Program-made: the position numbers and the translations under genes
NCBI GenBank assembly: GCA_964419545.1
Contig: CAYQQU010000001.1
Span: 124,001 to 188,000, forward strand
Direction of reading: 5' to 3'
Length of the DNA stretch: 64,000 nt
Source: CAYQQU01 sp964419545
GTDB lineage: Bacteria > Bacteroidota > Bacteroidia > Chitinophagales > Saprospiraceae
The notes under the pieces: generated by a model
Told to the model about the DNA's origin: nothing
Seen by the model: only the letters and a program-made list of their open reading frames with translations
Database searches by the model: none
In this document: positions 50,357 to 59,292 of the stretch, piece by piece
How the letters are laid out: each line of letters begins with the position of its first letter
How positions within the stretch are numbered: the stretch's first letter is position 1

Positions 50357-51139
50357 TCATCCTACGGCCAGGCTGGCCGCCAGGGTTGGCAGGGGGCGGG
50401 AGCTGAATGCGTTCAGGAAACGGCGGAGGGCTATTTTTTTCTTTTCGTCGAGCTCGTAGCTGATGTGGCGGGTGAAATAAGTTTGCAGGTCGAAGCCGGG
50501 CTGCGGGGTAGGCAGGAGGTACATCAGCTGCGGGATCTCATCGAGGCCGCGCTGCAGGGCCTGGTTGAAGGCCTGGATAAAATCGTCGGGCAGGGCGCGG
50601 TTGCTGACCCAGGCGGCGAAAACGAAGGGCAGCCCGGTGTGTTGCATCCAGGCGCTACCCAGGTCGTAGACAAAAGGAAAGCGTTCGGCCAGCTCGATGG
50701 TGCGGTCGCCGATGACCAAGCCGCCGGTATTTCCACCGATCGCGGATTCAAATCCGGGTTGGGCGGGCGTCAGTTCGGGCGACAGGCGCCAGTGGTCGCG
50801 CAGCAGCAGTTTGGTCAGTTCCACCGATGTGCGCGAATGGTAGTCCAGGAAAATGCGCCGCAGCTGCTCGATCGGCTTTTCCGAAAAAATGGCGACAGTG
50901 CGCACTTCCCCGACCGTGCCGATGCAAAAATCGGAGACGATGCGGGGGGTGGCGAGTTCGGGAATAACAGCTACCGGCACCAGCCCGAGGTCGACCTCGC
51001 CCGTTTTCAGCTTGCGGGCGCAAGCCGACGGGATATCCAACTGCAGGTGAATGCGCCGGCTGACCTCGCTCTTGAAAATGCCGTACAAGAGCGGTTTGGT
51101 GTTCAGATAGCTGACGGCGGTGACGTTGTATTTTTCCAA
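50357..51139 (-). CDS. mqnA: Chorismate dehydratase (futalosine pathway)
   Basis: 260 residues. VTAVSYLNTKPLLYGIF, the IPSACARKLKTGEVDLGLVPVAVIPEL segment, DFCIGTVGEVRTVAIFS and GGLVIGDRTIELAERFPFVYDLGSAWMQHTGLPFVFAAWV are typical of MqnA. It dehydrates chorismate to 3-[(1-carboxyvinyl)oxy]benzoate, the first step of the futalosine route. It is the last gene of the mqnE-phosphatase-mqnA operon, 2 bp after the phosphatase gene. Confidence 0.93.
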   Translation of the reverse strand: MEKYNVTAVSYLNTKPLLYGIFKSEVSRRIHLQLDIPSACARKLKTGEVDLGLVPVAVIPELATPRIVSDFCIGTVGEVRTVAIFSEKPIEQLRRIFLDYHSRTSVELTKLLLRDHWRLSPELTPAQPGFESAIGGNTGGLVIGDRTIELAERFPFVYDLGSAWMQHTGLPFVFAAWVSNRALPDDFIQAFNQALQRGLDEIPQLMYLLPTPQPGFDLQTYFTRHISYELDEKKKIALRRFLNAFSSRPLPTLAASLAVG

Positions 51140-51141
51140 GT

Positions 51142-51771
51142 CTACTTTTTATTTCGCGCCAGCCCGTTGAGGTGGCTGGTGTCGTTCTCGATTTTAAAAA
51201 GGAATACCCCATCTTTTTGCTGCAGACGGTACAGCCCGGTATTGGCGTGGTGGTATTGGTTCATCGCACTGGGCGGTTGTTCTTTCAGGCAACACACCAG
51301 GCAGCGCATGGCGCGCCCGTGGCTGCAGATGAGGATGCGCTCTTCTTCGCGCGCTCGGAGGTGCTCAACGAAGCGGCGGCAGCGGGCCGTCAGTTCTTCG
51401 GCGCTTTCACCTGCTTCGAGCCGGGCGTGGTAGCGGCCGGCAGACCATTCTTCAATTACTGTTTTGTACTGCTTCTTCATGGCCGGGGTGCTGGGTTTGC
51501 CTTCGTGTTTGCCCCAGTTGATCTCATTGATATCGGGGTGCTGCTCCCAGGGGATGCCGAGCTGCAGGAAAGGCGCGATGGTCTCGTGGGTGCGCCGCAG
51601 CGCGGAAGTGAGGAGCACGCAGAAGCCGACGTGCCGGTAGGTTTCGAAGAACGCCTGCGCCTGGCGCTTTCCCTTTGCGTTGAGGCTGGAATCGACGCCT
51701 CCGCCCTGGACGACGCCCCGCCGGTTGTATTCGGTTTCTCCGTGGCGATAGAGGTAGATGGTTTTATCCAT
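51142..51771 (-). CDS. Histidine phosphatase family protein
   Basis: 209 residues. The phosphoglycerate-mutase-like RHG motif is YLYRHGETEYNRRGVVQG; the second catalytic His lies in ICSHGRAMRCLVCCL and the acid/base region in EINWGKHEGKPS. The family removes phosphate from small molecules or proteins; substrate unknown. It is embedded between mqnE (9 bp upstream) and mqnA (2 bp downstream), so a link to menaquinone synthesis is possible but has no known step to fill. Confidence 0.88.
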   Translation of the reverse strand: MDKTIYLYRHGETEYNRRGVVQGGGVDSSLNAKGKRQAQAFFETYRHVGFCVLLTSALRRTHETIAPFLQLGIPWEQHPDINEINWGKHEGKPSTPAMKKQYKTVIEEWSAGRYHARLEAGESAEELTARCRRFVEHLRAREEERILICSHGRAMRCLVCCLKEQPPSAMNQYHHANTGLYRLQQKDGVFLFKIENDTSHLNGLARNKK

Positions 51772-51780
51772 TGGCCGGGA

Positions 51781-52983
51781 TTAGTTTTTATTGACCACCG
51801 GTAGGGAGACGTAACCCCGGAATTGCCGGTCCTCTTCGAAGACGTGGTCGGTATAGTCCTGGATGATGTTATACAAGGTATCGCGTTCGATGGGGCGGCG
51901 GCCGACGCGGCGGATCAGGTTGACCAGTTCGCGGGTGTTCATCGCCGGCGTCTGCTCTTCGGAACCGGCCATGGTGTAGATTTTGGTCGTGTCGTCGATG
52001 GTGCCGTCGATGTCGTCCACGCCGAAGGCCAGCGACAACTGGGCGACGTCGCGGCCGATCATCGGCCAGTATGCTTTTACGTGGTCGAAATTGTCGAGAT
52101 AGATACGGCCGATGGCGTAGTTGCGCAAGTCTTGCACCACGGTGCTTTCCGGCACGTGCGACATCTCGTTGCCCTGGTTGCGGAACTTCAGGGGAATGAA
52201 GGTCTGGAATCCGCCGGTCTTATCCTGCAGCTTTCTCAGTTCTTCCAGGTGATGCACGCGGTGTTCGTACCGCTCGATATGGCCGTAGAGCATGGTGGCG
52301 TTGGAGCGCATGCCCAGTTGGTGCCAGATCTCGTGGATGCGCAGCCATTCTTCGCCGGAACATTTGCCGCCTGCGATCTGATCGCGGATCTCCGGATGGA
52401 AGATCTCGGCGCCGCCGCCCGGCAGGGAATCGACGCCCGATGCTTTGATCTGGCGCATGCCTTCTTCGTAGCTTACTTTCGCTTTCTTGAAGATGTAGTG
52501 GTATTCCACCGGCGTGAGCGCCTTGACGTGCAGCTCGGGGCGGTGGGCTTTTATTTTGCGGAACAACTCGGTGTAGAAAGCGAGGTCGTACTGTGGAAGG
52601 ACCCCGCCGACGATATGCACTTCCGTTACCGGCTGGTCGTCATAACCGCGAATGATGTCCAGCATTTCGTCCATGGTGTATTCCCAGCCCTCATCCCGCT
52701 TTTTGATCAGGCGGGAGTACGAACAGAAGGAACAAGTATAGATGCAGACATTGGTCGGTTCGAGATGGAAGTTGCGATTGAAATAGGTGGCGTCGCCGTG
52801 CCGCTTCTCGCGAATGTGATTGGCCAGGGCGCCGAGGTAGCCGAGATCGGCCGCTTCGTAGAGGTAAAGCCCGTCTTCGGGGGTGACGCGCTGCCCGGCG
52901 ATCACCTGTTCGGCAATGGTGCGCAGTCGGCCGTCGAGGGTCGGATCATCTATCAGAGCGCTGAGGTTGCTGGTGCCTTGCAT
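51781..52983 (-). CDS. mqnE: Aminofutalosine synthase (radical SAM)
   Basis: About 400 residues from ATG 52983 (an in-frame TTG at 53001 would add six). The radical SAM cluster motif is CIYTCSFCSY (CxxxCxxC). LEPTNVCIYTCSFCSYSR, EVHIVGGVLPQYDL, LTPVEYHYIFKKAKVSYEEGM, SLPGGGAEIF and FIPLKFRNQGNEMSHV identify the MqnE/CofH group; the neighbouring mqnA supports MqnE. It joins the MqnA product to SAM to form aminofutalosine. First gene of the operon; TACGTTTC on the minus strand upstream (about 53011-53018) resembles a -7 box. Confidence 0.93.
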   Translation of the reverse strand: MQGTSNLSALIDDPTLDGRLRTIAEQVIAGQRVTPEDGLYLYEAADLGYLGALANHIREKRHGDATYFNRNFHLEPTNVCIYTCSFCSYSRLIKKRDEGWEYTMDEMLDIIRGYDDQPVTEVHIVGGVLPQYDLAFYTELFRKIKAHRPELHVKALTPVEYHYIFKKAKVSYEEGMRQIKASGVDSLPGGGAEIFHPEIRDQIAGGKCSGEEWLRIHEIWHQLGMRSNATMLYGHIERYEHRVHHLEELRKLQDKTGGFQTFIPLKFRNQGNEMSHVPESTVVQDLRNYAIGRIYLDNFDHVKAYWPMIGRDVAQLSLAFGVDDIDGTIDDTTKIYTMAGSEEQTPAMNTRELVNLIRRVGRRPIERDTLYNIIQDYTDHVFEEDRQFRGYVSLPVVNKN

Positions 52984-53183
52984 AATCGAAACTGTTTTCA
53001 AGGAAAGAAACGTATTTTCGAAACTTTCAGTTTATTATGAAAGCGAAAGATGTTCGATGGCAAAAGTAAACATTCTGCCGGGAAACGGCAGGGGAAAAGC
53101 GGGAATCGTACCGCAGCAGGGCAGGCAGTGATTCATCGGACTGTCGAAAAGCTTATTTTGGTGCGCGATTGAAGCCGTAAAGC

Positions 53184-54065
53184 ATGTTATCCATTTTAAT
53201 CCCCGTATACAACTACGACGTTCGGCCATTGGTGGCCGACCTGTCGGCGCAGTGCCGGGCGGCGGCTATTGCTTTCGAGATCCTTTGTTTTGATGACGGC
53301 TCCCGGGCCGGCTTTCGGGCGATGAACCGCGAACTGAGGACCCTGCCGCAGGTGCGTTATGAGGAGATGCCCGAAAACCTGGGGCGTTCCGGCATCCGCA
53401 ACCGGTTGTCGGCGGCGGCGCGTTACGATTATCTGCTGTTTATGGATTGCGATTCGGGAGTGGTGCGCGACGATTACATTGCCGTTTACCGGAGCCACCT
53501 GCGTCCCGACCGCCTGCTGTACGGCGGCAGGGTCTACCGTTCGGAAAAACCCGCCGATCCCGCGCTATTGCTCCACTGGCGGTTCGGGCGCGCCCGCGAA
53601 CAGGCGCCGGCCAGCAAACGACAACAAAAGCCTCACCACGGGTTTATGACCAATAATTTCGTGGCGCCCCGCCACATTGCCCGCGCCATTCCCTTTGATG
53701 AGCGGCTGGTGCAATACGGTCACGAAGACACCTTATTCGGCCTGGAGTTGCAAAACCGGGGCATCCCCGTACAGCATCTCGACAATCCGCTGGAGCACCT
53801 GGGGTTGGAAACAGCGGACGTCTTCCTGGAAAAAACGGAAAGAGCCATCGCTAACCTCCAATGGCTGAAGCGCGAAAATTTGTCGATCGAAACGCGGCTG
53901 TTGCGCACCGAAGGAAGGTTGCGAAAATACCGGCTCGGAAGCCTGGCGCGCACCCTGCTCGGTGCGCTTCGGCCGGTCATTCTGAAAAATCTCCGGTCGG
54001 CCCATCCCGACCTGAGGTGCCTGGACCTGTACAAGCTTTGGTTAATGCTGAAGGAAGAGCGATGA
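53184..54065 (+). CDS. Family 2 glycosyltransferase
   Basis: 293 residues. GT-A start LSILIPVYNYDVRPLVADL, DDGS in CFDDGSRAGFRAMN, NLGRSGIRNRLSAAA, the DxD-like FMDCDSG, and FMTNNFVAPRHIARAIPFDERLVQYGHEDTLFGLELQNRG typical of the C-terminal half of GT2 enzymes of the chondroitin-polymerase-like kind. Acceptor unknown. The C-terminal 60 residues are basic and may be membrane associated. Divergent from mqnE. Confidence 0.85.
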   Translation: MLSILIPVYNYDVRPLVADLSAQCRAAAIAFEILCFDDGSRAGFRAMNRELRTLPQVRYEEMPENLGRSGIRNRLSAAARYDYLLFMDCDSGVVRDDYIAVYRSHLRPDRLLYGGRVYRSEKPADPALLLHWRFGRAREQAPASKRQQKPHHGFMTNNFVAPRHIARAIPFDERLVQYGHEDTLFGLELQNRGIPVQHLDNPLEHLGLETADVFLEKTERAIANLQWLKRENLSIETRLLRTEGRLRKYRLGSLARTLLGALRPVILKNLRSAHPDLRCLDLYKLWLMLKEER

Positions 54066-54125
54066 GAAAATCCGGGGCCATATATGGCGTGCACCGGACT
54101 CCCTGTCCTGAAAATGATCTCGCTA

Positions 54126-54157
54126 ATTGGTCATTGCCGGATTTGTCCTTAACTTTG
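54126..54157 (+). promoter_or_regulatory. Promoter of the TonB-dependent receptor gene
   Basis: TTG (54127-54129), 20 nt, TAACTTTG (54150-54157): full match to the Bacteroidota consensus, giving a leader of about 17 nt before ATG 54181. Confidence 0.75.
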
Positions 54158-54180
54158 CGGCCAATTTAATTGGGCCCAAC

Positions 54181-56019
54181 ATGAAAAGTATTCAAACGTT
54201 TTTCCTCCTGCTGGCGGGCTTGACCGCTTTTTCTCAAACCGATTCGCTGACTGCTTACGATCTGCCGGACGTGATCCTGCGCGAAAACCGGCTGGAGATC
54301 CCTTTTTCGGAAGTATCGCGCACCGTCAATGTACTGACCAGCGACCAAGTGCGCAACCTGCCCGTGCGCAGCGTCAATGAACTGCTTACCTACGTAGCCG
54401 GTGTCGACGTGCGCCAGCGGGGCGTTCACGGCGTCCAGGCCGACGTCAGCATCCGGGGCGGCACCTTCGACCAGACGCTGGTGATGATCAACGGCGTCAA
54501 GCTCAACGATCCGCAAACCGGCCACCACCTGATGAACCTACCCATCGACGTCAATAATATTCAACGGATCGAGGTGCTGAAAGGACCGGGCGCCCGCGTT
54601 TTCGGGATGAACGCTTTCGCCGGCGCCATTAACATTGTAACCAAAAACCCGGATTCGGGTTACGTCAAAGCCGGGCTGCAAGCCGGGGATAACAACCTCG
54701 GCGGCGCCCGCGTGGCGGTGTCTCTTCCCAAAGGCGCCTTCCGCCAGTACTTTTCCGTAGCGAAGGATTTTTCGGAAGGCTACCGGTACAATACGGATTA
54801 CGATATCACCAACTTTTTCTACCAAAGCACCTTCGGGGAAGGCCCGCACGAACTGAATGTCCTGGCCGGTCATACCGAGCGGGAATTCGGCGCTAACGGC
54901 TTCTACGCCAGCCCGGCGGCTACCGACCAATACGAAGCGGTCCAGACCAGCCTGGTCAGCCTGCAATACCGGTACCGGCAAGACCGCTGGCAGATAAAGC
55001 CGCGCCTTTCCTGGCGGCGCAACCAGGATGAATACGTATTCGTGCGCCGCAATCCGTCGCTCTACCGCAATTTACACATCAGCAACGTGCTCAGCCTGGA
55101 AGTCAACGCCAGCCACAACAACCGTTGGGGCGCTACCGGCCTCGGGGCGGAAGCGACGCGGCTCGATCTGCGCAGCACCAATCTGGGCGACCGCGAGCGC
55201 GATGTATTGAGCTTTTTCGTTGAACACCGGTTTCAGTTCTGGGACGGGCTCCTCGACCTGACGCCGGGTTTTTCGTTCAACCACTTTTCCGACTTCGGCA
55301 CGCGCTGGTTCCCGGGCGTCGACCTGGGCGTTCGCCTCAACGACCAGTTGAAGCTGTACGGTAATATGGGGTACACTTATCGCATCCCTACCTTTACCGA
55401 TCTGTATTACGAAGACCCCGTCAATCGCGGCAATCCCGACCTCAGACCCGAGGAGGCGATCTCCTACGAGGCCGGCGCCAAGTGGACGCAGGCCGGTCTG
55501 AACCTCCAGATCAGCTATTTTCAGCGCGACGGCTACGACCTGATCGACTGGACGCGGGCCGCCGATACGCTGCAGTGGATGCCGGTCAATCTCAACGAAC
55601 TGATCGCCCGCGGGGTGGACTTTTCGGCCGAAGTGTTTTTTCCCGCCTGGACCGGCCGGCCGGCCGCCGGCATACAACGGTTGCGCATCGCGTATACCTA
55701 CCTCGACGCCCGGATCGAGGAAAACGAGGCCACACTGTCGCGCTACGTGCTGGAAAACCTCGACCACCAGGTGGTGGCCGGGCTCGACTACCGCCTCGGG
55801 CGATACTTCGTCCACAACCTCACCTTCCGGTATGTCAGCCGGGTGAGCCTGGACGACTATTTCCTGTTTGACACCAAACTGATGTATCGAAGGGCGAATT
55901 ACGAGGTGTTTTTGTCGGCTTCCAATTTGCTGAATACCAGCTACACGGAAACGAACCTGGTGCCGATGCCGGGGCGCTGGGTTTCGGGCGGGGTGAACTT
56001 CACCTTTGCCTTCGATTGA
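54181..56019 (+). CDS. TonB-dependent outer-membrane receptor
   Basis: 612 residues from ATG 54181, which opens the signal peptide KSIQTFFLLLAGLTAFSQ and fits the promoter just upstream; the frame continues upstream of it. Plug domain at ~25-150 (SVNELLTYVAGVDVRQRGVHGVQADVSIRGGTFDQTLVMINGVKLNDPQTGHH...RIEVLKGPGARVFGMNAFAGAINIVTK), then a beta-barrel ending in an aromatic residue region (VNFTFAFD). Size and plug resemble BtuB/vitamin or small siderophore receptors; no CarboxypepD_reg N-terminal extension and no SusD partner, so not a polysaccharide utilisation system. Substrate unknown. Confidence 0.92.
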   Translation: MKSIQTFFLLLAGLTAFSQTDSLTAYDLPDVILRENRLEIPFSEVSRTVNVLTSDQVRNLPVRSVNELLTYVAGVDVRQRGVHGVQADVSIRGGTFDQTLVMINGVKLNDPQTGHHLMNLPIDVNNIQRIEVLKGPGARVFGMNAFAGAINIVTKNPDSGYVKAGLQAGDNNLGGARVAVSLPKGAFRQYFSVAKDFSEGYRYNTDYDITNFFYQSTFGEGPHELNVLAGHTEREFGANGFYASPAATDQYEAVQTSLVSLQYRYRQDRWQIKPRLSWRRNQDEYVFVRRNPSLYRNLHISNVLSLEVNASHNNRWGATGLGAEATRLDLRSTNLGDRERDVLSFFVEHRFQFWDGLLDLTPGFSFNHFSDFGTRWFPGVDLGVRLNDQLKLYGNMGYTYRIPTFTDLYYEDPVNRGNPDLRPEEAISYEAGAKWTQAGLNLQISYFQRDGYDLIDWTRAADTLQWMPVNLNELIARGVDFSAEVFFPAWTGRPAAGIQRLRIAYTYLDARIEENEATLSRYVLENLDHQVVAGLDYRLGRYFVHNLTFRYVSRVSLDDYFLFDTKLMYRRANYEVFLSASNLLNTSYTETNLVPMPGRWVSGGVNFTFAFD

Positions 56020-56095
56020 GGAGGAGCCCCGGGATGTAAATGATTTCTTAAAATTACTCGAAGTCCTTTAAGGTTTTCCAAAATAAGCCGCGCCT

Positions 56096-56127
56096 TTTGT
56101 TTTTAAATAGGTAATGGCCTAATTTGG
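56096..56127 (+). promoter_or_regulatory. Promoter of the M43-like protease gene
   Basis: TTTG (56096-56099), 20 nt, TAATTTGG (56120-56127). The -7 box is one base short of TAnnTTTG. The leader to ATG 56194 would be about 60 nt. Confidence 0.55.
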
Positions 56128-56193
56128 AGGTCAACTACCGTGCTCGCAAAAGATTTAGGTACGCTTTTCCCAACACAACCAAATGTCAACTTT

Positions 56194-57879
56194 ATGAAAC
56201 CTGATCTTTTGTCAATGAGCGTATGGCTCTTGCTGATGTCCTCTTTTTGTTTTGCACAAAGCCCGGCGGCGCCCTGGCGTTGCAGCAATGATTTCCCGCC
56301 ACCGCACGGGGAGGATCCGGTCTCGGCCGGAGGGCGGAACTTTTGTTTCGATGTAGATTACGTTGCCGAAAATTGTACGCCCGTATGGCTGCGTACGCAA
56401 CTGCACTTTTTCCTGGAAGACGACTGTAGCGGCACTATCGATCCGCTGAACCAGGCTGATCTTTCCGGCGATCAGGCGTACGTTAAAGCAGAAGCGCTCG
56501 TGCTTGCGGCCAATGCCGCGCTGGCCGACAATAATCCGCAGTGGAATCAGGTCGAATGGGGCGTACCGGAGTCGGAAGAGGCTGCCTGTATCCCTTACCG
56601 GTATCTGCTCACCGGCGTGTCGGTGCATTGTGACTCCGAAGCCAAGGCTACCTCCGGCGAGCCGTTCCATCTCAACAATTATTTCCAGCCCAATTTCGGG
56701 GTGGCGCCGGCCACGCATTACAATGTCTATCTGGTAGACAACCACGTTGCTTCCGGCGCCGCTTCCGCTTTCGGGGGCAATGCCTTTGCTACCGAAGAGC
56801 TGCATTCCACCGCTTTGTTCAACCACGAATTCGGGCATTGCCTCAATCTTTTTCATTCCTGGGGCTTCGATTTTGTGGAGGATACGCCGCCCATCAGTTG
56901 GATCTACGACGTCAATTGCGATGGCGATGTTTCGGATTTTTTCCCGGCGACAAATTTCAACGAAGACGGCGCCAACCAGTGCTGGCTCTTTTTTCACGAT
57001 TTGAATATTCCCGCGCCCCCCAGTATCGACTTCGACGGCGACGGCGTGGTCGATATTTCCGATCCTTGCTCGGTGGAGGAGCCGTGTACGGAACATCCCT
57101 GCTGCGACTGGTCTAACATCAACAACAACGTAATGGCCTACACCACCTATGCGGAATGTTGCGGGGCTTTTACCCAGGGGCAGGCGCTGCGGGCCCTGTC
57201 TTACCTCAGCACCCCGGATGCTTGTTCCTACATTGAGGAAATCGGCTCGGACTGCCCGCCTCCGGCGGCGAATATCGGATTGCTGCCTGATGAAGGGGAA
57301 CAGGAGGACTGTTTGTTCTGTCTGCATTTCGAAGCCAGTGTCCACGACGATTATTTCCGGGCCGAGTTTTACGAAGTCGCGGAAAGCGAGCTGATCCCTA
57401 TGCACCATACCGGTTTCGTGCCCGGTCCGGCATCCACCTTCTGCATCGGTCGGTCTTATCGTCCTCCTTTTGAATACAATAACGGGTTTGAACCCGGCAA
57501 GGAGTATCGCGTGCGGCTCACCGTAACCAATGTCTGCGGCGATGAAGCAACCGACGAGATCACCTTCTGGTTGCCGGAGATAGCCTGTTCTGAAGAGCAA
57601 ACCGGGGATGAAGCGCCATTTTCCTTTAAGTCCATTTACCCCAATCCCATGACCAGCTACCTGACGGTCGGTTACGACGTTCAGGAGGCGGGCGACCTGG
57701 AATTGTGGTTCGTCTCTTTGCTGAACCAGGAAGACGCACAAGCGATCCGTTTACAGGCGGATGTTGCGCCGGGGAGTTATCAGGATGTGCTCCAGTTGGG
57801 CAGCCTGCCCGCCGGCCTTTACTCCATTGTCGCCAATTTCAACGGCAGGCTGATCACTCAAACCCTCATAAAAAACTAA
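56194..57879 (+). CDS. Secreted M43-like zinc metalloprotease with T9SS sorting domain
   Basis: 561 residues from ATG 56194 (signal peptide SVWLLLMSSFCFAQ). Zinc motif HEFGHCLNLFH (HExxHxxxxxH) at ~211-221 with a preceding TEELHSTALFN stretch, and a Met-turn NNNVMAYTTY about 100 residues later, the metzincin layout of the M43/cytophagalysin group. Many Cys residues (e.g. CCDW, CCGAF) suggest disulfides. A loop with DFDGDGVVDISDPC resembles a TSP3 calcium site. The C-terminal type A T9SS domain begins SIYPNPMTSYLTV and ends LITQTLIKN. Predicted substrate: proteins or peptides outside the cell. A second secreted protein gene follows after 4 bp. Confidence 0.85.
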   Translation: MKPDLLSMSVWLLLMSSFCFAQSPAAPWRCSNDFPPPHGEDPVSAGGRNFCFDVDYVAENCTPVWLRTQLHFFLEDDCSGTIDPLNQADLSGDQAYVKAEALVLAANAALADNNPQWNQVEWGVPESEEAACIPYRYLLTGVSVHCDSEAKATSGEPFHLNNYFQPNFGVAPATHYNVYLVDNHVASGAASAFGGNAFATEELHSTALFNHEFGHCLNLFHSWGFDFVEDTPPISWIYDVNCDGDVSDFFPATNFNEDGANQCWLFFHDLNIPAPPSIDFDGDGVVDISDPCSVEEPCTEHPCCDWSNINNNVMAYTTYAECCGAFTQGQALRALSYLSTPDACSYIEEIGSDCPPPAANIGLLPDEGEQEDCLFCLHFEASVHDDYFRAEFYEVAESELIPMHHTGFVPGPASTFCIGRSYRPPFEYNNGFEPGKEYRVRLTVTNVCGDEATDEITFWLPEIACSEEQTGDEAPFSFKSIYPNPMTSYLTVGYDVQEAGDLELWFVSLLNQEDAQAIRLQADVAPGSYQDVLQLGSLPAGLYSIVANFNGRLITQTLIKN

Positions 57880-57883
57880 AGGC

Positions 57884-58819
57884 ATGCGACGGATTGCAAC
57901 GATTCTTTTCCTGCTCGTTTTTGGCGGCCACCGCGGCCTTGCTCAGCAAAACGCGCAATTTGAGGCGACCATCTACTTCGAAGACGCCGTCGGCAACCGG
58001 GATTCCATCTTGGTCGGTTACGATACGCTGGCTACGGAGAACCTGGACCCCGCATTCGGGGAAACGGCGATCGATACGCCTTTTGACCCCACCTTTGAAG
58101 TAAGGGCCGCCTTGTTTGTAGCGCCTGAAAAGTTGTCCAAAAAGATCATCAGCCCGGCGGAATGGTTTTTTGCCAGTGGAAGCGATAGTTGTTATCGCAG
58201 CAGCCGGATTTATTTTTTCGTCTGGGCGAAACACCAGCCGGTGACCCTTTCCTGGAATACCGGTCTTTTTGCCGCCTCCGTTTGTCAGCAGGGATCGTTT
58301 ATCAGTAACCACTGGGAGGATGAGCTGGTCTTCCCGCCTTACCAGTGGGGCTCCAATCCCGCCCAAAAGGAGTTTTGTTTGGCGGAAGCTGGAAACGTAC
58401 AGCTTGCCTTCACGGCGGAAGGCCTGGTGGCGGCCGGGGTCACCACGCCCGTATACATTGATTACCCCGTTGCCGGTCAGGGAGAACAGCGCATCTGGGG
58501 CGGCCGGTTCTATCCGGCGGCGGCTTTTCCCAACGACTATACGCCCTGTACGGGTATGACGAGCATAGATCGGGAGAAGGGCTACCGGCCCCTTTACCTG
58601 TTTCCGAACCCGGCCAGAACCTACTTCTCCTGGCCGCCGGTCGGTGAGCCGATACGTTATTTATGGATACTGGACGGTCGGGGCAGGCCGCTTTTGGTGA
58701 GAAAAGACGTGGGCGACGAAACGATTGACGTTTCCACTTTACCGGCGGGCGTCTACCAGGTGGTGCTGGAAACCGAAAAGGGAAAGCGATATGCTGAAAA
58801 GCTGATGCTGATGCCGTAA
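57884..58819 (+). CDS. Secreted protein with T9SS sorting domain, function unknown
   Basis: 311 residues. Signal peptide (RRIATILFLLVFGGHRGLAQ), a beta-rich N-terminal unit opening QFEATIYFEDAVGNRDSILVGYD, four scattered Cys and a C-terminal sorting domain (YLFPNPARTYFSW...LPAGVYQVVLETEKGKRYAEKLML). The N-terminal pattern is recognisable from other secreted proteins of this group but has no assigned function. It is co-transcribed with the metalloprotease (4 bp apart), so it could be a partner or a substrate-binding protein. Confidence 0.8.
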   Translation: MRRIATILFLLVFGGHRGLAQQNAQFEATIYFEDAVGNRDSILVGYDTLATENLDPAFGETAIDTPFDPTFEVRAALFVAPEKLSKKIISPAEWFFASGSDSCYRSSRIYFFVWAKHQPVTLSWNTGLFAASVCQQGSFISNHWEDELVFPPYQWGSNPAQKEFCLAEAGNVQLAFTAEGLVAAGVTTPVYIDYPVAGQGEQRIWGGRFYPAAAFPNDYTPCTGMTSIDREKGYRPLYLFPNPARTYFSWPPVGEPIRYLWILDGRGRPLLVRKDVGDETIDVSTLPAGVYQVVLETEKGKRYAEKLMLMP

Positions 58820-58827
58820 AGTGGAGG

Positions 58828-58846
58828 AATGAATAATCCGGGTTAA
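58828..58846. repeat. Recurring intergenic 18-mer
   Basis: ATGAATAATCCGGGTTAA here (58829-58846) is identical to 12080-12097; a diverged form, ATGAATAATCCTGGCTCA, is at 3236-3253. All three lie at gene 3' ends. Confidence 0.55.
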
Positions 58847-59277
58847 CGGTGATCTTCTGTATCCGGATATTGCCCGGACATATATTCGACCGAATTGGTA
58901 ATGAGTTCCTTCAGGACTTCCCGGTCGACATCGGCCAGTTTTTTCAGGTATAAACAGGATTTTCCGGTTTTGAACTTTCCGAGTCGGTCCATCAGTGCCT
59001 CATAGCGATCGAAGCCGGACGTGATATAGACCGAAAGGCTTTGTTTTCGGGGCGAAAAGCCGGTCAGAAACCAGTCGCCCTCCTGGCCGCTGGCGTAGCG
59101 ATAGTGGTATTGGCTGAATCCGACGATGGTCGCCCCCCACATCCTGGGCTTGGCGCCGGTGATTTCCTGCATGATCGCAAGCAGATCGTAACAATCCTGT
59201 CGTTTTTGTTCGTTTTCGACGGCGTCCAGAAATTCCGTGACACTCGCTTCCTCAGGGACCGTTTTTTGGTCAGACAT
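58843..59277 (-). CDS. DUF1801 (YdhG-like) domain protein
   Basis: 144 residues from ATG 59277 (another in-frame ATG is 9 bp upstream). VTEFLDAVENEQKRQDCYDLLAIMQEITGAKPRMWGATIVGFSQYHYRYASGQEGDW and FSPRKQSLSVYITSGFDRYEALMDRLGKFKTGKSCLYLKKLADVDREVLKELI match DUF1801, a small alpha/beta family of unknown function sometimes linked to iron or stress. Ends convergent with the secreted-protein gene; the recurring 18-mer overlaps its stop region. Confidence 0.85.
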   Translation of the reverse strand: MSDQKTVPEEASVTEFLDAVENEQKRQDCYDLLAIMQEITGAKPRMWGATIVGFSQYHYRYASGQEGDWFLTGFSPRKQSLSVYITSGFDRYEALMDRLGKFKTGKSCLYLKKLADVDREVLKELITNSVEYMSGQYPDTEDHR

Positions 59278-59292
59278 AGCGGGCATATTTTT

